DNA from: Zerene cesonia
Taxonomy: Eukaryota; Arthropoda; Insecta; Lepidoptera; Pieridae
Length of the DNA: 64,000 nt
NCBI RefSeq assembly: GCF_012273895.1
Contig: NC_052115.1
Span: forward strand, 3,720,001-3,784,000
Direction of reading: 5' to 3'
Shown: positions 1 through 13,617 of the stretch, in pieces
Position numbering within the stretch: position 1 is the first letter of the stretch
Layout: every line of letters starts with the position of its first letter
The notes under the pieces: generated by a model
Databases searched by the model: none
The model's input: the letters and a program-made list of their open reading frames with translations, nothing else
What the model was told of the DNA's origin: nothing
Program-made: the position numbers and the translations under genes

Positions 1-116
1 GTTTTAATACACATTTCTTTCTGCAATGAGTTGTAGATGTTGTTGCATTGTATAAGGCTATGATATAAAGATATTTTATCATTTTTTTATGTATAAGAAG
101 TACTGTATTTATTTCA

Positions 117-332
117 CTAGCGACCCACTTCGGTTTCGCACGGGTGCACTCGACACACGAGTATATAATATAATATAAACCTTAATACAATACCATATAA
201 ACCTTTTCTTGAATCACTCTATCTAAAAAAACCCCATAAAAATCTGTTGTGTAAATTTAAAGATCTCATAATACATATTATACAGACGCACAGATGGCGG
301 AAAGCGACTTTGTTTTATAAAAAGTAGTACTA
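117..332 (-). mobile_element. Helitron-like short element
   Basis: The plus strand starts CTAGCGACCCACTTCGGTTT, then CGCACGGGTGCA and AATCACTCTATCT, and ends near TTTGTTTTATAAAAAGTAG. It is a common lepidopteran non-autonomous repeat; CTAG is its 3' terminus on the minus strand. Helitron assignment is inferred from the end motif. Confidence 0.55.
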
Positions 333-1149
333 TCATATTCTATTTAATAAGTATTATTTTGATGAGAAATTCTTTTGAAATCTCTCATTTATAAAGCATT
401 TCAATACTATGACACGAAAAATTAAAAGAACTATTTTCTTATAATAAATCTTCGATAAAATTTTTAAGAAAAAGCCAATATTTATACGACGTTACTTAGT
501 TAATATAATGGAAGTTAATTTTGCAACATATGTTTTTAAGAGAAAAATGTACACAGTGTACAATGTGTTTACAGTAGTATGACGAACGGGTATCGCGCGA
601 TAACATGATATTCACACGAGCGAAACTATAGACAAGCTTATAAAGAAATTATAAGTCCATCATTTATACAAGAAAGACTTTAAATCGATCAATACCAATG
701 AGCGTTCTTATAATCAGCTCAACCGTACCAAAACAAATAAAGTGTATTGAAAAATTAAAAGCAATCTTTCGTTTGCTTAATCCTATAGAGCGAGGGATGG
801 ACACGAGCTTCAATTAACGGATAATTAATAAATAATATAACGTCATTTAACGACGATAAAAGCGTATTTTTTAAAGGAAAATGTCATCACGTTTTTCCAT
901 AATTCAAGCGTGTTTCACCTTCCCCAACAAGGCAATTTCATACCATGTAAATCTCATAATTGACTTTTGCTTAATTTTTCCTCTTACCCTTTAACATGTT
1001 ACGATTTTATTTTCCTCTGATGTAGATTTTGCATTTTAATCATGTACACGTTACAAACAAATCCCATAAATTATATATAAATAAATGTAATATAAATAAA
1101 TAAATATATCATTGTGCCATATTATATTTTGTATAAACTATTCTTTCTG

Positions 1150-1212
1150 TTTTGTACAATAAAGTATTATAAATAAATAAATAAAATAAATAAATAAATA
1201 AAATAATAAATC
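1150..1212. repeat. (AAAT)n microsatellite
   Basis: Imperfect AAATA/AAAT repeats form a low-complexity tract; a similar short tract lies at 1075-1105. Confidence 0.7.
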
Positions 1213-4200
1213 TTTATAATTATTTCACTCGTGACGAAGGAATGCCCTTAGAAGCAGTTCAAAAGGCTCTCAAGAGACTAAAAAATCATATAGGCTTCTT
1301 TTATAGCGGTGATACAAGCCACGAGTAACATATCTATTAAGAACGTACTAATTAACTTTAATTTTAACGTAGTACTAATTTTTATAAGTAAATAACTGCT
1401 TACATCCTATATTTATATAAAATAGTAAAGTTTACAGTTTTGGAGGTTAAAAAAACAAACAAGAAACAGATATTATATATAAAAAAATAGTTTCCAAGTA
1501 TATTAGTTTTAATATGATAGAAAAATTTTAATGCTTTCGACATTTCAACAATTATTTTAACTAGCCAGTAAACATTCAAGTCGAGAATATCTTAAGTAAA
1601 ATTACGTAGTTTTGAAATATGAAATAGCAACTGAAGCCAGAACATCAACAGAGCCATTAAAGCGGTGAATATTAAACTATTCATGACGTCAGAGATGTAG
1701 AAGGACGCTTTCATTCAATTTTATGTCCGCGTATGTTTGTTATAAACTGCAATTTGCAATGCAGGTGAAACGATAGTCAAATAAAACTGTATTAACTTTA
1801 ACATCTTTTTATTGTCCTCGTTCTAAACCGTAGTTCTATCTTAAATTATATTGTATATTTATACAATTTATGATTACTGGCTGTTTTACCCACGGACAAA
1901 ACCAAGCACACAGCTTTGTAATCCCTTCAACATATTTGTCATTCTGGTAGGTACTTAAGCTTCACAAAATGATTTGATCGTAGGATTGGTATTTACGAGA
2001 CGCAAACGCCCAAATTTTCGCATTTTTTAAATTAGTTTATTTTTAATTATAACGACTATATAAGGAAAGCAACGAAATTAATAAGAGCGACTTTAGTTTG
2101 TATACGAATATTTATAGCCCTCAGTGGAAGTTATCTATGAATGAATGTGCTGCTATAACTTTAGACTGGAAGGCCAAAACAAGAATAATTGATATCGCAA
2201 AGTCCCGATTAATTCGAATAGGAGTCGACCGGCTCCTGAATATATGGCAGCTTGCTTCGAATTTTGCAAACCATGTCATATTGAGTGAATTTAATCTTCA
2301 AAGTATGAAGTCTTAAACAATTTTCAAAGTATGGTTATAAGATAGGTCCAATTTACACCTATGGAACATATTTCATACTGTTTTAGACACATGATCCATA
2401 ATTAGTAGTGTATAAACACGTTTAAACGACTTTAGCAATATTTACATTTGTTAAAATGTGCTTTTCCTTTTTTTCATAGTGAAGCACGTTACGCGTTAGC
2501 AAATTACGGTGCTAAATGAATACAAATGAATTCCTTACTAATATAAAGAATAAGTGATTTAAACTGTGCATTTACCACCCTAGCATTTAATGAAATATCG
2601 AAAAATGTATTTTTTATATTTTATATAAGAATAGTCAGAAGGTACTTATTTACTAGTTAATAAAAATACACCAGTGACAAATAAAATCTAAGCCCAATTG
2701 AATATGATTCCAACAGCTTTAATTAAATTTCTTTCCGATTCAAAAGATCTATTCGCGTAGAATACCGTTTTAAATTGAACAAACGCTACTGAAAATCTAA
2801 GGACAGCGATTCAAATTATATTTCGGATCCTTTGTGGAAGTATTAAAATTAAAAAGTTGTAATTGAAGAAGGCACAAAAAAACATGTAAAGCGCCTATTA
2901 TAAGGGATTTAACTTTAAAATTTATATTCCTAGCAATAATGACCTGCTACTGCCGCGCCTACTATTATGATTATTATTGATTAAAAAATAAAGTTTGGAT
3001 TATTAAAAAAATAAAAACTACACTATGGATCCTCCGGATGTGCAATAACAAAACATACACGCACACACACACATCTAATAACACGTAACCATGGAACCGA
3101 TGCTCGAGATTGCCCGAGTGCAATCGCCGGTAGAAAAACGTCATTTAATCGAGTCACTTTATGAAAATTTTTGAACGACATCGAAATTCTCAATAACTAT
3201 AAAATATTACCCTTACTGTTTCAAATATCAGCAATTGTATGAAATACCCGGACATATGAATGGTAATTTGAATTCCTTCCTATTTCGATAGTCTCTGCGT
3301 ACAGTCTCTATAGGGAATCCAGGGGCGTGAAGCAATTTACGACATAGCATACATCATATATCTGCTTGGCAGTATACATCAAAAAGTTGAAAGTCTATAG
3401 CTATTATGTTTAACGCAAAAGTTTTATCTAGTATCGTAGTATCGTATATTAAATCCCCGCTCCGTGAATCGAAATCTCATTCTCCACAAATAACTAATAT
3501 AAATAGTTATTATTTTTAGCTGATAACTTATATATTCGTAGCGTTTCTTTGAGATAAAGTCCACAGACTGAAGAGAAAGGAAATTGATATTCAACGTTGG
3601 AAGTTTTCAACTGTTGGAGATTACCTCAGAGTAGCCGAACGGACTTGCAAACGTTGGAAATTCAACAGCAATCCAGTGTCCGTAGAGGTCAGCTGGGCGT
3701 GTTGCCAAGTCTAAACAATTGTTAAATGCATTTGGACAATTTCTTTAAATGACCTCCGGTACAATAAAAGGGACATTACTACTATCTGTGATATCAGCTT
3801 GTGTGGTACTGACCAGAATTGTAATCCAATCCAAAGAATAGACCAAATGAAATATATTTATGTAACAATATTATATTGGTACAATTGAAATATATCCATT
3901 GATACTACGATAATCGCAGTTCGCCTGTAACAAAAAACAAAGCCTATTGTTATAGCCTTTGCGATACTGAAACGGGTTTTTAGCGTTCAGTTTAGGTAAT
4001 AATTCATGTTTGGTACAATACATGTACATGAAATGGACAATAGATTTGAAGTGTGAAATAATATCGAATAGTAAACACCTGGAGAACTTTAATTTATAAA
4101 ATCTACTTTTTAATTTATAAATTTTTGATACGGAGGGTTTTAATTTTATTTCATATGTGATATAAATATAACAGCAATTTGACATCTGTCGCATGGCTAC

Positions 4201-4751
4201 CTCCGTTTCAGACAACAATTACTCTTAAACAAAATTCATTATTCAGCACTAGACCCTTCACACCTGGGAAGGATTTCTGAGTTATTCCAAACTCAGTCTA
4301 GACGTCTTACACTAGACTTATAAAGATTCATTAGTTTAACTTTGAAGGGGTTCTAAAAATATCATAGAAGAGAAAACGAGACCACATTTCAAATATTTTG
4401 ACATCTTTCTTGACGTAGAACAAAGGGATCTTCATTTGAAATTCATTTGGATAGTCAGCAAATTCTGTTTGTTTCGTAACAAGTAAGAACATAACACAGT
4501 AGTTAGTTGAGAAGTCGAGTTGCTTACTAAAAAGCCAAAGGGCTTATTTAATGTTCTCATATTTCGAAATAAAATTGTGTTCGACGATATTTTAAAGTAA
4601 GAAAGAATCAATTAGCTGAACATTAAATAAACCTCTTTTATTACCTTACGTTAAACGTTATCGTAACTCGTAGGAATATCGAAATAAAAAGTTGCCTATG
4701 TATTATAGAAGAAGGATAGGATAGGATAGCATTAGCAGGATTTGCTTAAAA

Positions 4752-4922
4752 TCTATACTTAATATTATAAAACTGAAGTTTGTTTGTTTGTTTGATTGAA
4801 CGAGCTAATCTCAGGAACTACTGGTCCGATCAGAAAAATTCATTCATTTTTAGATAGCCCATTTACAGAGGAAGGCTATAGGCTATTCATGTACCACAGG
4901 CGAAGCCGGGGCGGACCGCTAG
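4752..4922 (+). mobile_element. Helitron-like short element with intact ends
   Basis: It begins TCTATACTTAATATTATAAA directly after A and ends GGGGCGGACCGCTAG directly before T, with no terminal inverted repeats and no target duplication, as expected for Helitrons. It contains no coding sequence. Confidence 0.65.
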
Positions 4923-6503
4923 TTAATTAATAAAAAAAATTATTAATGAAGTGTGTAAAGTTGTGATTTGACCAAAAAAAATAAATATTCATTTTATACA
5001 TCTAATAAATAGCAGTTATCCTATGTTAATCTTGTGGTAATTCTTAAAATAAATAAAACTTCGTACAAGATAATCACAATCCGTACCCTGAATAAATATT
5101 ATTATTATTGTACCGAAATTCATATGAGATCCCTAGACACATGGATAAAACCATACGACCTACTATTACATATTTACGTGAAGCAATTAAATATGTAATA
5201 CTTCATTGATACCGAGGTTAAAGAAGATAAAAGGTCACATCCAGAAGAATGAGTTCGTTGCACGTAGTGATATCACCTATTACCATGACGATTATGATAA
5301 ATAATTTGTTCTGGCGTATTTTATTGAGCAAAATAACTGTGCTTCATAAATATTTATGTTATTTTCATGGCAAACGGGTGCATGCAATTCTAAACTAAAA
5401 CAAATATATGCAAATTGAGAAATTTACAAAGTTTTATTAGTTAAAATGTATTTTACATGATATTAAAATTTGCTTTTGCAAGTTTCGCATTTCCTTATCT
5501 TTATTGCCGGTTATGATGGAGATTCCTTTAATATGTATTTAAAGGGTTATAAAATAGATACATAAAAAATGTTAAAAATAATAGTTACCGGTACAATGAT
5601 TGGTGTGAAATGCAGAAAAAAAAATGTTGCCATCATTGCTAATTATTTATATTTTATGAATACATATAAATCTGATTAAATCAACAATCTATATGTATAA
5701 TAAAGTAATCTAATCCTGCTACAGGATATGCACAAAATTTTGATAATTTATAAGCACCTACAATCGCCCCTTATCGAAGGATTCTTATGTACTTAAAAAA
5801 AACATTATTTGTAAGTACCTTCGCTCGGGTAAACTATTTTTGCAATCATGGCTCGGCATTATTTATAACATAAAAGAAGTCACCATACATCAAAGAGGCT
5901 GTCTTTTATTCATTTGCCTTGCCACCATATTTTAATGTGACTTAGTATAAAACAAATTTCTGCTGAAAATTAAATACATTATAAACATTTTGCTACTTCT
6001 TAACTTCACTCGGAAGTTGTAAACGAAGCGTAGGACGCTTTCTTTACAACAGCCAAAGTTATTGTTTAAGTTAGAACAGAACTGAATTGTTTTAGAATAA
6101 AGGCATACCTCCATTTCGTTAGTATAAAAATAATTAATTTTGGGATAAAAAATTAAATGAAATAACTCTAACATAACGGCTAGTTAACGTCTGTAGTCTA
6201 GACTGCTAGTTCACTAATGAAACGAATGAAAACCCTGAGGCCCTGAGGCAACAAATTCTAGTTAAATTTTATTCATTTTAAAACTCATTTAAAATAATGG
6301 AATTTCAAACCAGAAGCAAAGCGTACCAGAAATAAAGAAATTAGTGCTTTCTTTTTAATCATACATTTTTCGGACATTTAAAGTAGAGTTTATACGACTA
6401 TCTAATTATTTTACATACCTATAGAAACTTTAAAAATTGAAGAAATAAAAAAATCTAATTAAAAAATTTGTCGTCTCATATGAACAGTGCATATTTAATT
6501 TAT

Positions 6504-6528
6504 TAAACGTAGGTATAACCTACGTTTA
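6504..6528. repeat. 11-bp inverted repeat
   Basis: TAAACGTAGGT and ACCTACGTTTA flank a 3-base loop. Confidence 0.6.
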
Positions 6529-8228
6529 TAAATTGAAACTTTGAAGATTTTTGATTCATAATATTATGATCTACATTTTATGAATTTTGTTCAAATTATC
6601 CACATAATAACTACAAATAAATAAATGTCTAGTAAAATATTACTCCTTCTACTCATATTAAAGAGAAATACTAATGTCAGCGAATAGAATAGCGAATTTC
6701 AGGCATGTCAGTCAGTCATTCGTTTATGTAATTATTAAAATTTTATCATTATTGTTTTATTCTGAAGAATGATCTAAACATTAGAGTATAAACAGTCATT
6801 TTCAACAGGCAAACGCCTTTACGTTATATTATTGCCTGACAATTTTAAAAGATAGATCTATTTATATCATCTACCCGATTTCATTGAGATTGCTAGTTCA
6901 AGACTCCTATGAGGGTTTAGGTTCCTAGTTAAAATATACAGATAAACCTAGATTTTTTTTCTTTAGAATTAGAATTAGAAGAAAATAACTCATTAACGTT
7001 GGATTAAAGTCGGAAAATTCAACTGCCCCTTTTTTATTATATATCTAACAAGCTTTTGCCCGTGGCTTCGCACCCATACAACATAGGGACAGAGAAAGCT
7101 ACTTTGATTTATATTATGTAGTTATATATTAACAGTGTACAGTATGTAGTTATAAGTAACAGAAGCAGTGGAACTTTAAAAATCAAATAATCTGTAAGTC
7201 CAAATTTAGGAAGTTAGCATTTTAAGTCTAATTTTATTTCCAATACTTTACCTCTGCTTAGTTTTGCGGCTGCCTTCCCCAACATAAATTGGGCTTAAAT
7301 AAAGACTTTATCGGACGATGTTGTGGGCAATACCTAGCTTAAAGTCGTCAGAACTTTAAATCTAAATTTAATATATTTTCATTTAAAGACATTACCAATT
7401 TCAGAAACACTTATTTTATGCTTCCGGGAACCCAAAAAAGATTAAACACCAACAAAATGGACCTTTCAAGATGAATTCCAATCCATTTCCCGGTTTCTTA
7501 TAAAATATTTAACTTCGGATAACAGCATTGCACCTGTTTTATGCCACCTACTCGATACAAATTTCCTTTTTGATAATAAGAGTTTATTTATATTTTTAAA
7601 CGTAGTAATAATAACTTACATGCCATTGTTTTTTTTTATTTTGCAAATCTCTAACTGTTTTTGTTTTAATTTATTTTGCCTTCGTCCAGCAGTCTTTTAG
7701 CCATAAAGCCTCCATTTGTGCACTAGTTGTAAGTTGATTTTTGCATATATCTGTTATGTATTTTTGTAAATGTTTATAACAAAGAATAAATAAACAAAGA
7801 GATGTGTGTATTACAATACCCTTCACCACCATTCCATCTGTAAAATTAATATTAGTTTTTTTAGTTCAGAAATATATAGAGTTACTTTTGGAAATATGCT
7901 TATGTAATTTCATCAAATTATTACAGTTAGTATTATATTTAATATATGGACAATTGCCCATGAAGTAAACTTCTTATCACAGATAACATAATACTTTACC
8001 AGTACTTTAATCTTTTATCCAAAATAAAACCATAGTTAGATTATATTGCAATATTTATTTATACATCAAGTATCAGAACTAAGGCAAGTGTGAAAACACA
8101 ATTTCATAAAATACAATTTTTTTGTGATTGAAGAAAATTTAATATTTTTTTTTTTGAAAGGCCAGACAGATGTTATTACAATGGCCACATTGAGAGCCCT
8201 AGTAACTAAAGATTAACTAAACACGAGA

Positions 8229-8268
8229 GATAATATTATCTATATCAAAAGAAATAGATAATATTATT
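8229..8268. repeat. 15-bp AT-rich inverted repeat
   Basis: GATAATATTATCTAT pairs with ATAGATAATATTATT with a single G-T mismatch; the loop is 10 bases. Confidence 0.6.
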
Positions 8269-8408
8269 CTTTTCTATAGTCTGATTGTATAAGCTATTTT
8301 GAGACTTTAATAACAATATGTATTCAATTGTGTGCTTTGAAATAGAATTATATTATAAGTATTAAATCTCTAAAAGTCTTTTTGGAGCTTTTTTTAAATT
8401 AATTTATT

Positions 8409-8575
8409 ATTTTTTTATATAGCAGGCAACTGAGCTGGTGGTTCGCTTGATGGTAAGCGATCACCACCGCCCATGAACATTCACAGTCGTAGCGCCTCTG
8501 CGAATGTTCCTTGGCAATGAATTAATAGCTTTTAAGGGGTAAGGGATAAGGAAGACTGACGTCAGTACATAAGCG
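8409..8575 (-). mobile_element. SINE-like element, partial
   Basis: This is the tail half of the family, read from a T-rich start: GAGCTGGTGGTTCGCTTGAT, then ACCACCGCCCATGAACATT. The head portion is lost or too diverged to place. Confidence 0.65.
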
Positions 8576-9829
8576 ATGGACGGAGAGATCAAGAGGAAGA
8601 GACGAGGCAATACTTTGGTCAATATAATTATTATATGTATTTTTATTATTATAGAATATATTGTTCGGTAGATATTGACCAGGTCTATGGAACTTAATGG
8701 GACATCGAAACTATATTTGGGTCGTTTTCTCACCCAAAAAGTATAATGGTATAGGTATTTATAAGTAATGTACGTTTGAAAGAAATATATTCCAACCGTA
8801 TATAATAAGGTAGATATAATAATAATTAATTGAGAACACATTTTAACAGTAATAAAAATGCTCAGACAAATTCATTACAACATTTATTTTCTTTCTCATA
8901 ATTTATTTTACGTATTCGTTGACATGGAGACATCTTATATGAATTATCAACTAAGTTTTTCCTACTTGGTAGCGGTTTCTCGAAGCGTTTTTTGAAATAT
9001 TTTTTGTGACGTACAAAACGTAAAAGGATTATTAGGAATTTTTAATTTCATTTTATAAATTTATATTCATTATTGTACGATGATACAAGAAATGCCTGGA
9101 GAATGTATTATTAACACAAACCCAGATAATATGTTAAAGTATGATACATAAAATAAACAAAACAAAGAACATCATTTTCAGGAGTACTTAACTATTCGAA
9201 TCGTATTCACTTGTCTTACAATCGCTAGAAATATAAACATACTACCATATACATGTATACTTCTAATTTAATAAAATGATTATAACTTACTCGCTATATA
9301 ATTACTCGTATACAGCTTATTTAAAAATATAAAACATTTCCATAAAAAATAACAACTTTATTTACTTACATTTGCAAAGTCTGAGAACTGCTTGCTTAGT
9401 GTAACATTTCAACCGAAGTAACTCAGACATTTAATCAAACAATGAGAAAAAGATTGTTCTAACAATATATATTTAGAATTATTCTCTAAAAGCCAGCACA
9501 TCGCATGCTGTAAAAAATATAGTATATACAGAATCCAGTGAACCCACACGCGTATTTACGATGCATCGTGCAGTTATTTCTTCTTTTTTTAAATTACAAC
9601 GGTTTTTAATTTATTTTGACAGTTAAAACCGATGTCAGTTATATAACATCCAGGTTTTTGTGCCAACTTGGCAAACAAGCAGTAAGCATTATTATTCATA
9701 ACTAATTTGGCTTGTCGTTACAAAGACAACCTTATCTATTATTATCTATGTATTTTATAAATATTTTTGAGTTGGTTACGCCTTATACATATAAACTACT
9801 AGAGTACAAAGAAGTGATAAAGCTTTCTA

Positions 9830-10045
9830 CGCGTGGATTCGCTCACAAAATTAAAGATAAGTCGATAGAACGTCTCGGGATTTTCCACGCATAGTTCCTT
9901 ATTTGGTTCTCAAACTATGTCTATGCCAAATTTAATTCAAATCAGTTCAGTGGCTTAGGCATGAAAGAAGACAGACAGGCAGACCAATAGATGGACAGAC
10001 AGACAGATAGAATTACTTTCGCATAGAAAATATTACTAGAGTCTT
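9830..10045 (-). mobile_element. Helitron-like element, older copy
   Basis: GCGTGGATTCGCTCACA, CTCAAACTATGTCTATGCC, AATCAGTTCAGTGGCTTAGG and the GACAGACAGACAGA run match the same class as 26815-27082, with stronger decay. Confidence 0.48.
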
Positions 10046-10770
10046 ATAACCAAAATTAAAAAAAAATAGAAGTATTAATATGATAAATTATTTACTTATG
10101 TCTAAAGGAACTTATTGTTATGACTATCATTACGCAATTCATTAAATAAGTTTACTACTAAATTTAGTTGATATTATATATATATTATTATTAGCAAATA
10201 AAACAAATACTAATGCGACATAACAATCAGCAATCCTAGCAACAACACGAAAATAACTACGCCTTTTTATCCTTTCACTTATAACATTATAGCTCATTAA
10301 TTCTCTATTGTGCTTGGACATAGAATACCATTTTTGTAAACAATGGCCGAACTAATGGACAAAACGTATACAGTATATACATTCGATTTTAGTGTGTGCG
10401 CCCGCAATGACGCATGATTCGAGACGACATTCATTAACTCATAAACTCTCTTCTATATCATTGTTTGTGTCCATCATACTTAATATAGTCCAACACTAAC
10501 CGTACAATACCCAAAAGTTTATTTTATCCCAAATTACATTCACATAATTCTTTAACAACATCATATACATGTCATTGTAACTATAATACAATTTTTTTTT
10601 TGTTAACCATGTATTTACAAAAACAATGCACAACTTAAACCCTTAGATCACTTAATCACGTAAATAGCTTTCTTAAAGTTATATTTAACACATACACTCT
10701 TGAGTATTTAACAGTATCGTCACAGGTAATGTTCACACACAAAGAGAGCATTACCCTGCAAGGCTCGCCC

Positions 10771-10792
10771 TCAAGGTACTGAAGTTTTTGCC
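10771..10792 (-). CDS. Candidate alternative last coding exon of the GPCR
   Basis: A strong acceptor with a pyrimidine tract (TTTCTTTTGTTTCAG) ends at 10793. If the donor at 13036 is used, phase 2 joins to this exon: the split codon becomes ACG (Thr), followed by AKTSVP and TGA at 10773-10771. That gives a 429-residue receptor whose tail differs only in its last six residues. The downstream minus-strand sequence towards about 10500 would be 3' UTR. This is inferred from splice signals only; transcripts would decide it. Confidence 0.45.
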
Positions 10793-11035
10793 CTGAAACA
10801 AAAGAAAGTCATAAGGTATATTTAAAATAAATATGTATTAATAGACCAGTCATTTGTGACAGTATCTTTGTATTTGTGAGATAAATCTCATTAAAACTAA
10901 GGTATAAATGCCTTATGAAAATAATTTTACATTATTTGTTTCAATTAGGGTTCTACCCTTTTTGTTTTTAGTAATGTGGTGATTAGGAATGAAATTAAAT
11001 TATTATTTAAACTTTCTGCGTCTCTCAATTTTCAA

Positions 11036-11115
11036 GTAGCGTACATATGTAACTAAAATATCAGAACATAAAATAAGCATAAAATAGCGTACATATGTAA
11101 ATAAATCTCAGAACT
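11036..11115. repeat. Short direct repeat, 50-base spacing
   Basis: TAGCGTACATATGTAA followed by TAAA and TCAGAAC occurs twice. Confidence 0.6.
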
Positions 11116-11826
11116 GCCCTTATAACAAAATAAATGATGCGTTTCTTTTTGTCTATTAACTATTTAGAAGTACAAAGAAGTGATAAAGTCGGTTGTTACG
11201 CTCAATTTTCCGTTAATCTAGCAATCCAGTTAGGAACGAAGCTACCGAAGCAGATCACTAGACAAAGGGATCTGGCAAGCAAGGTAGGTATACAAAATTA
11301 TATAAATTCCGTGTTCCAAGAGATAAATAAACTGCTGAATTACAAGAAGATCATGAATATCAGATAGCTACATATTATTCTTCTTGTTTTAAAGGATCTC
11401 TATTTAAGATGTCATGGATTTGTAATTATTTTTACAAGTACCAGCCTGAAAAATTGCATTTATAGCATATACCTACACATAATTATAAATTTTCTTCCCG
11501 GGAGGTCTAGTCGAGAGTAATTTGTCAGAACATTTTCCTTAATAATATTACAACAAAAAAGAGTAGATGAAATTCGACAACTTGTCGTACTTTATTCTGG
11601 GTTCTTTACGAGGAATTTTTCATAAAGGACCAACGAATAAGTGACAAAAGAAGGGACATTCATAACCTATTTGAATTCTTTTTTTCATCCCTTACTTGTG
11701 GATTGTCTTAATATGTATATATATATTTTTCAGAACTTGGTTCATTTACTTTCGTCTATTAGATTTGTTCTGCCATTAAATATAATAATATTAATAGATC
11801 TTGCTCATTTCTTTGCCTCATGATCA

Positions 11827-11935
11827 AACTAACATTATAAATGTGAAAGTTTGTTTGTTTAGGTGTTTGTCCATTAATCACGCTGAAACTACTGAACATA
11901 TTTTGATGATATTTAGTATACAGATAGGTAATGAA
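11827..11935 (+). mobile_element. Helitron-like 5' fragment, third subfamily
   Basis: AACATTATAAATGTGAAAGT and CACGCTGAAACTACTGAA match the inverse of the 37696 and 54022 copies. The 3' end is not recognisable. Confidence 0.45.
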
Positions 11936-13032
11936 TGAATGATAAACGGGCTAAGCCGAGTCGAGGGTTTCGAGTAAAGATTCAAAGGAATCATTATTTT
12001 AACGTTCTGTCTGGAACGAAAATGTAGGTTCTGAATAAGTACATAGACATATCGTGAATGGATCAAAAACAATATACTTATCCAGTTTCATCAATCAAGA
12101 TATAATGTTGCTGTTTAACTTAATGAGTTTTTTACTTTATTGATTTCGGACTAAACGAACTTATATATAGGTATATAAACAAAAATGTGCTGATTTTAAA
12201 CTGCTTTAACTGTTAGTACCCGCTGAAGCTGAAAATTTAGACGTTGAGACGTTGAGTTTCCTTATAAAATCGTCCACTAAGAATCTTTAATATTTCAGCC
12301 TTAATTCTATAAGGGTTGAAAGGGTGTTTGTAAATCCGCAGATTTCGTTGCAAGCCCTATAAAATCTGCCTCAAGGTTATATCGTCTTTAGCAAACATAA
12401 AGAGTAAAAGGGCAAAAGAAAGAAGAAATTAATAATTGAGATAGCAATATACATTAAATTTATAAAAATTTTTGAATTTCCAAAGAACTATCACGTGGGG
12501 AAGCAGAAGCATTTTAAAATAAAACAATCAACTAAATTCTGTAATATGTTGAATCAATGGTGAAAAAACTCGTGTTAGTTTGTAACTTCTAGTCTATAAA
12601 TACACCATTTTTTTCATATGATATTTACAAATAATTTGTGAAAATATGAGGTATAAACAAAAAAATCAATAAGCTTTATGCGCGCAATTCACGAAAATAA
12701 AACTCCGTGCAGAAATGTACGATTTACTCACACAGTTACTCAAATATTGGTGCTCTGCTGTAGTTATCTTTTTATCTTTTCCGTGTACCTGTAGGGAGGA
12801 AAACAATTTGATAGCATACCATCTTCACCGTTATATAATGTTAATTAAATTTATTATAAATATTTACATATTATTTACATTAATTGAGTGCATACACAGC
12901 ATTTGAGTGACCATGCTAACAAGAACACCCAGTTGGACGATGTTAAATAGCAACATAAAAAAATATACATTTGTTTTCATGACTGGTGCAAAGTGTATAG
13001 AACGAAAAGCAGTATTTATAACTTAAATATAC

Positions 13033-13617
13033 TTACGTGTTCTGGTTGTGTGAGTCCGAGTGGGAAGCAGTCGCTGGGAGGAATCTGCCGAAGTGTTTCT
13101 GCAGTAGCAACTGGCGGAAAGTCTGCCGGAACTGCCGTGACATTGAGCAATACAAGATAAAATTTATAGCTCCATTCAACAAAGCTAGGAAGTCCATCAA
13201 TTCACCAAAAAGGCCGTAACATCGTTTAAAAAAACACGACCCCAGTAATCCACTCATAAGCCCCAAAATTCCTTGTGGTAATTCCGTCACCAGGAATAGC
13301 AATAAAACCGCAAGTAGCATTTTAGTTGTTCTATCTGTTCTCTTATCAGCCTTGTGCTGTCTTTTCACCATTTTCTCGGCGGCTGGACAGGCACTGTAAT
13401 TTCTTAAGTTCTTCTGATGTTGATTTGCGTTATACAATGCCCTTATCAGCCACATGCTTATCACAGTTAATATCGAACAGGGCAACAATTTTATAAGAAC
13501 GGAATGTACCCAGAAATTAATTTGATACAAACTTCCTTGGCTGTTAGAATCGACGTGGTACACGATGTCAGCATGGCCATTTATGTCACTGATGTTCTTT
13601 GTGTGGATGTCAAATAC
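13033..13617 (-). CDS. GPCR coding exon 5: ECL2, TM5-TM7 and C-tail
   Basis: This exon has 194 codons plus TAA (residues 230-423), with acceptor TTTATTCGGCAG. It contains ECL2 with sequon N237, TM5 with P275, a basic ICL3 (KMVKRQHKADKRTDRTTK), TM6 with P343 and TM7 with N378 and N382. A short tail rich in His, Ser and Asn follows. The TAA at 13035-13033 is part of a consensus donor, GTAAGT (13036-13031), so this exon may instead be spliced at 13037 to a downstream terminal exon. Confidence 0.95.
   Translation of the reverse strand, partial: VFDIHTKNISDINGHADIVYHVDSNSQGSLYQINFWVHSVLIKLLPCSILTVISMWLIRALYNANQHQKNLRNYSACPAAEKMVKRQHKADKRTDRTTKMLLAVLLLFLVTELPQGILGLMSGLLGSCFFKRCYGLFGELMDFLALLNGAINFILYCSMSRQFRQTFRQLLLQKHFGRFLPATASHSDSHNQNT

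Larger units (their letters stand above)
1..10770. other. Intergenic DNA left of the GPCR gene
   Basis: Besides the listed repeats I see no gene. All open frames are short, without family resemblance or exon-like borders. The minus-strand part just below 10770 may be receptor 3' UTR. Confidence 0.6.

Noticed and set aside
3871..4218. A 115-codon minus-strand frame
   Set aside because: No recognisable family, AT-driven composition, and no splice or context support.
8461..8841. A 126-codon hydrophobic minus-strand frame
   Set aside because: Its 3' half overlaps a SINE-like fragment, and the hydrophobicity reflects T-rich codons.
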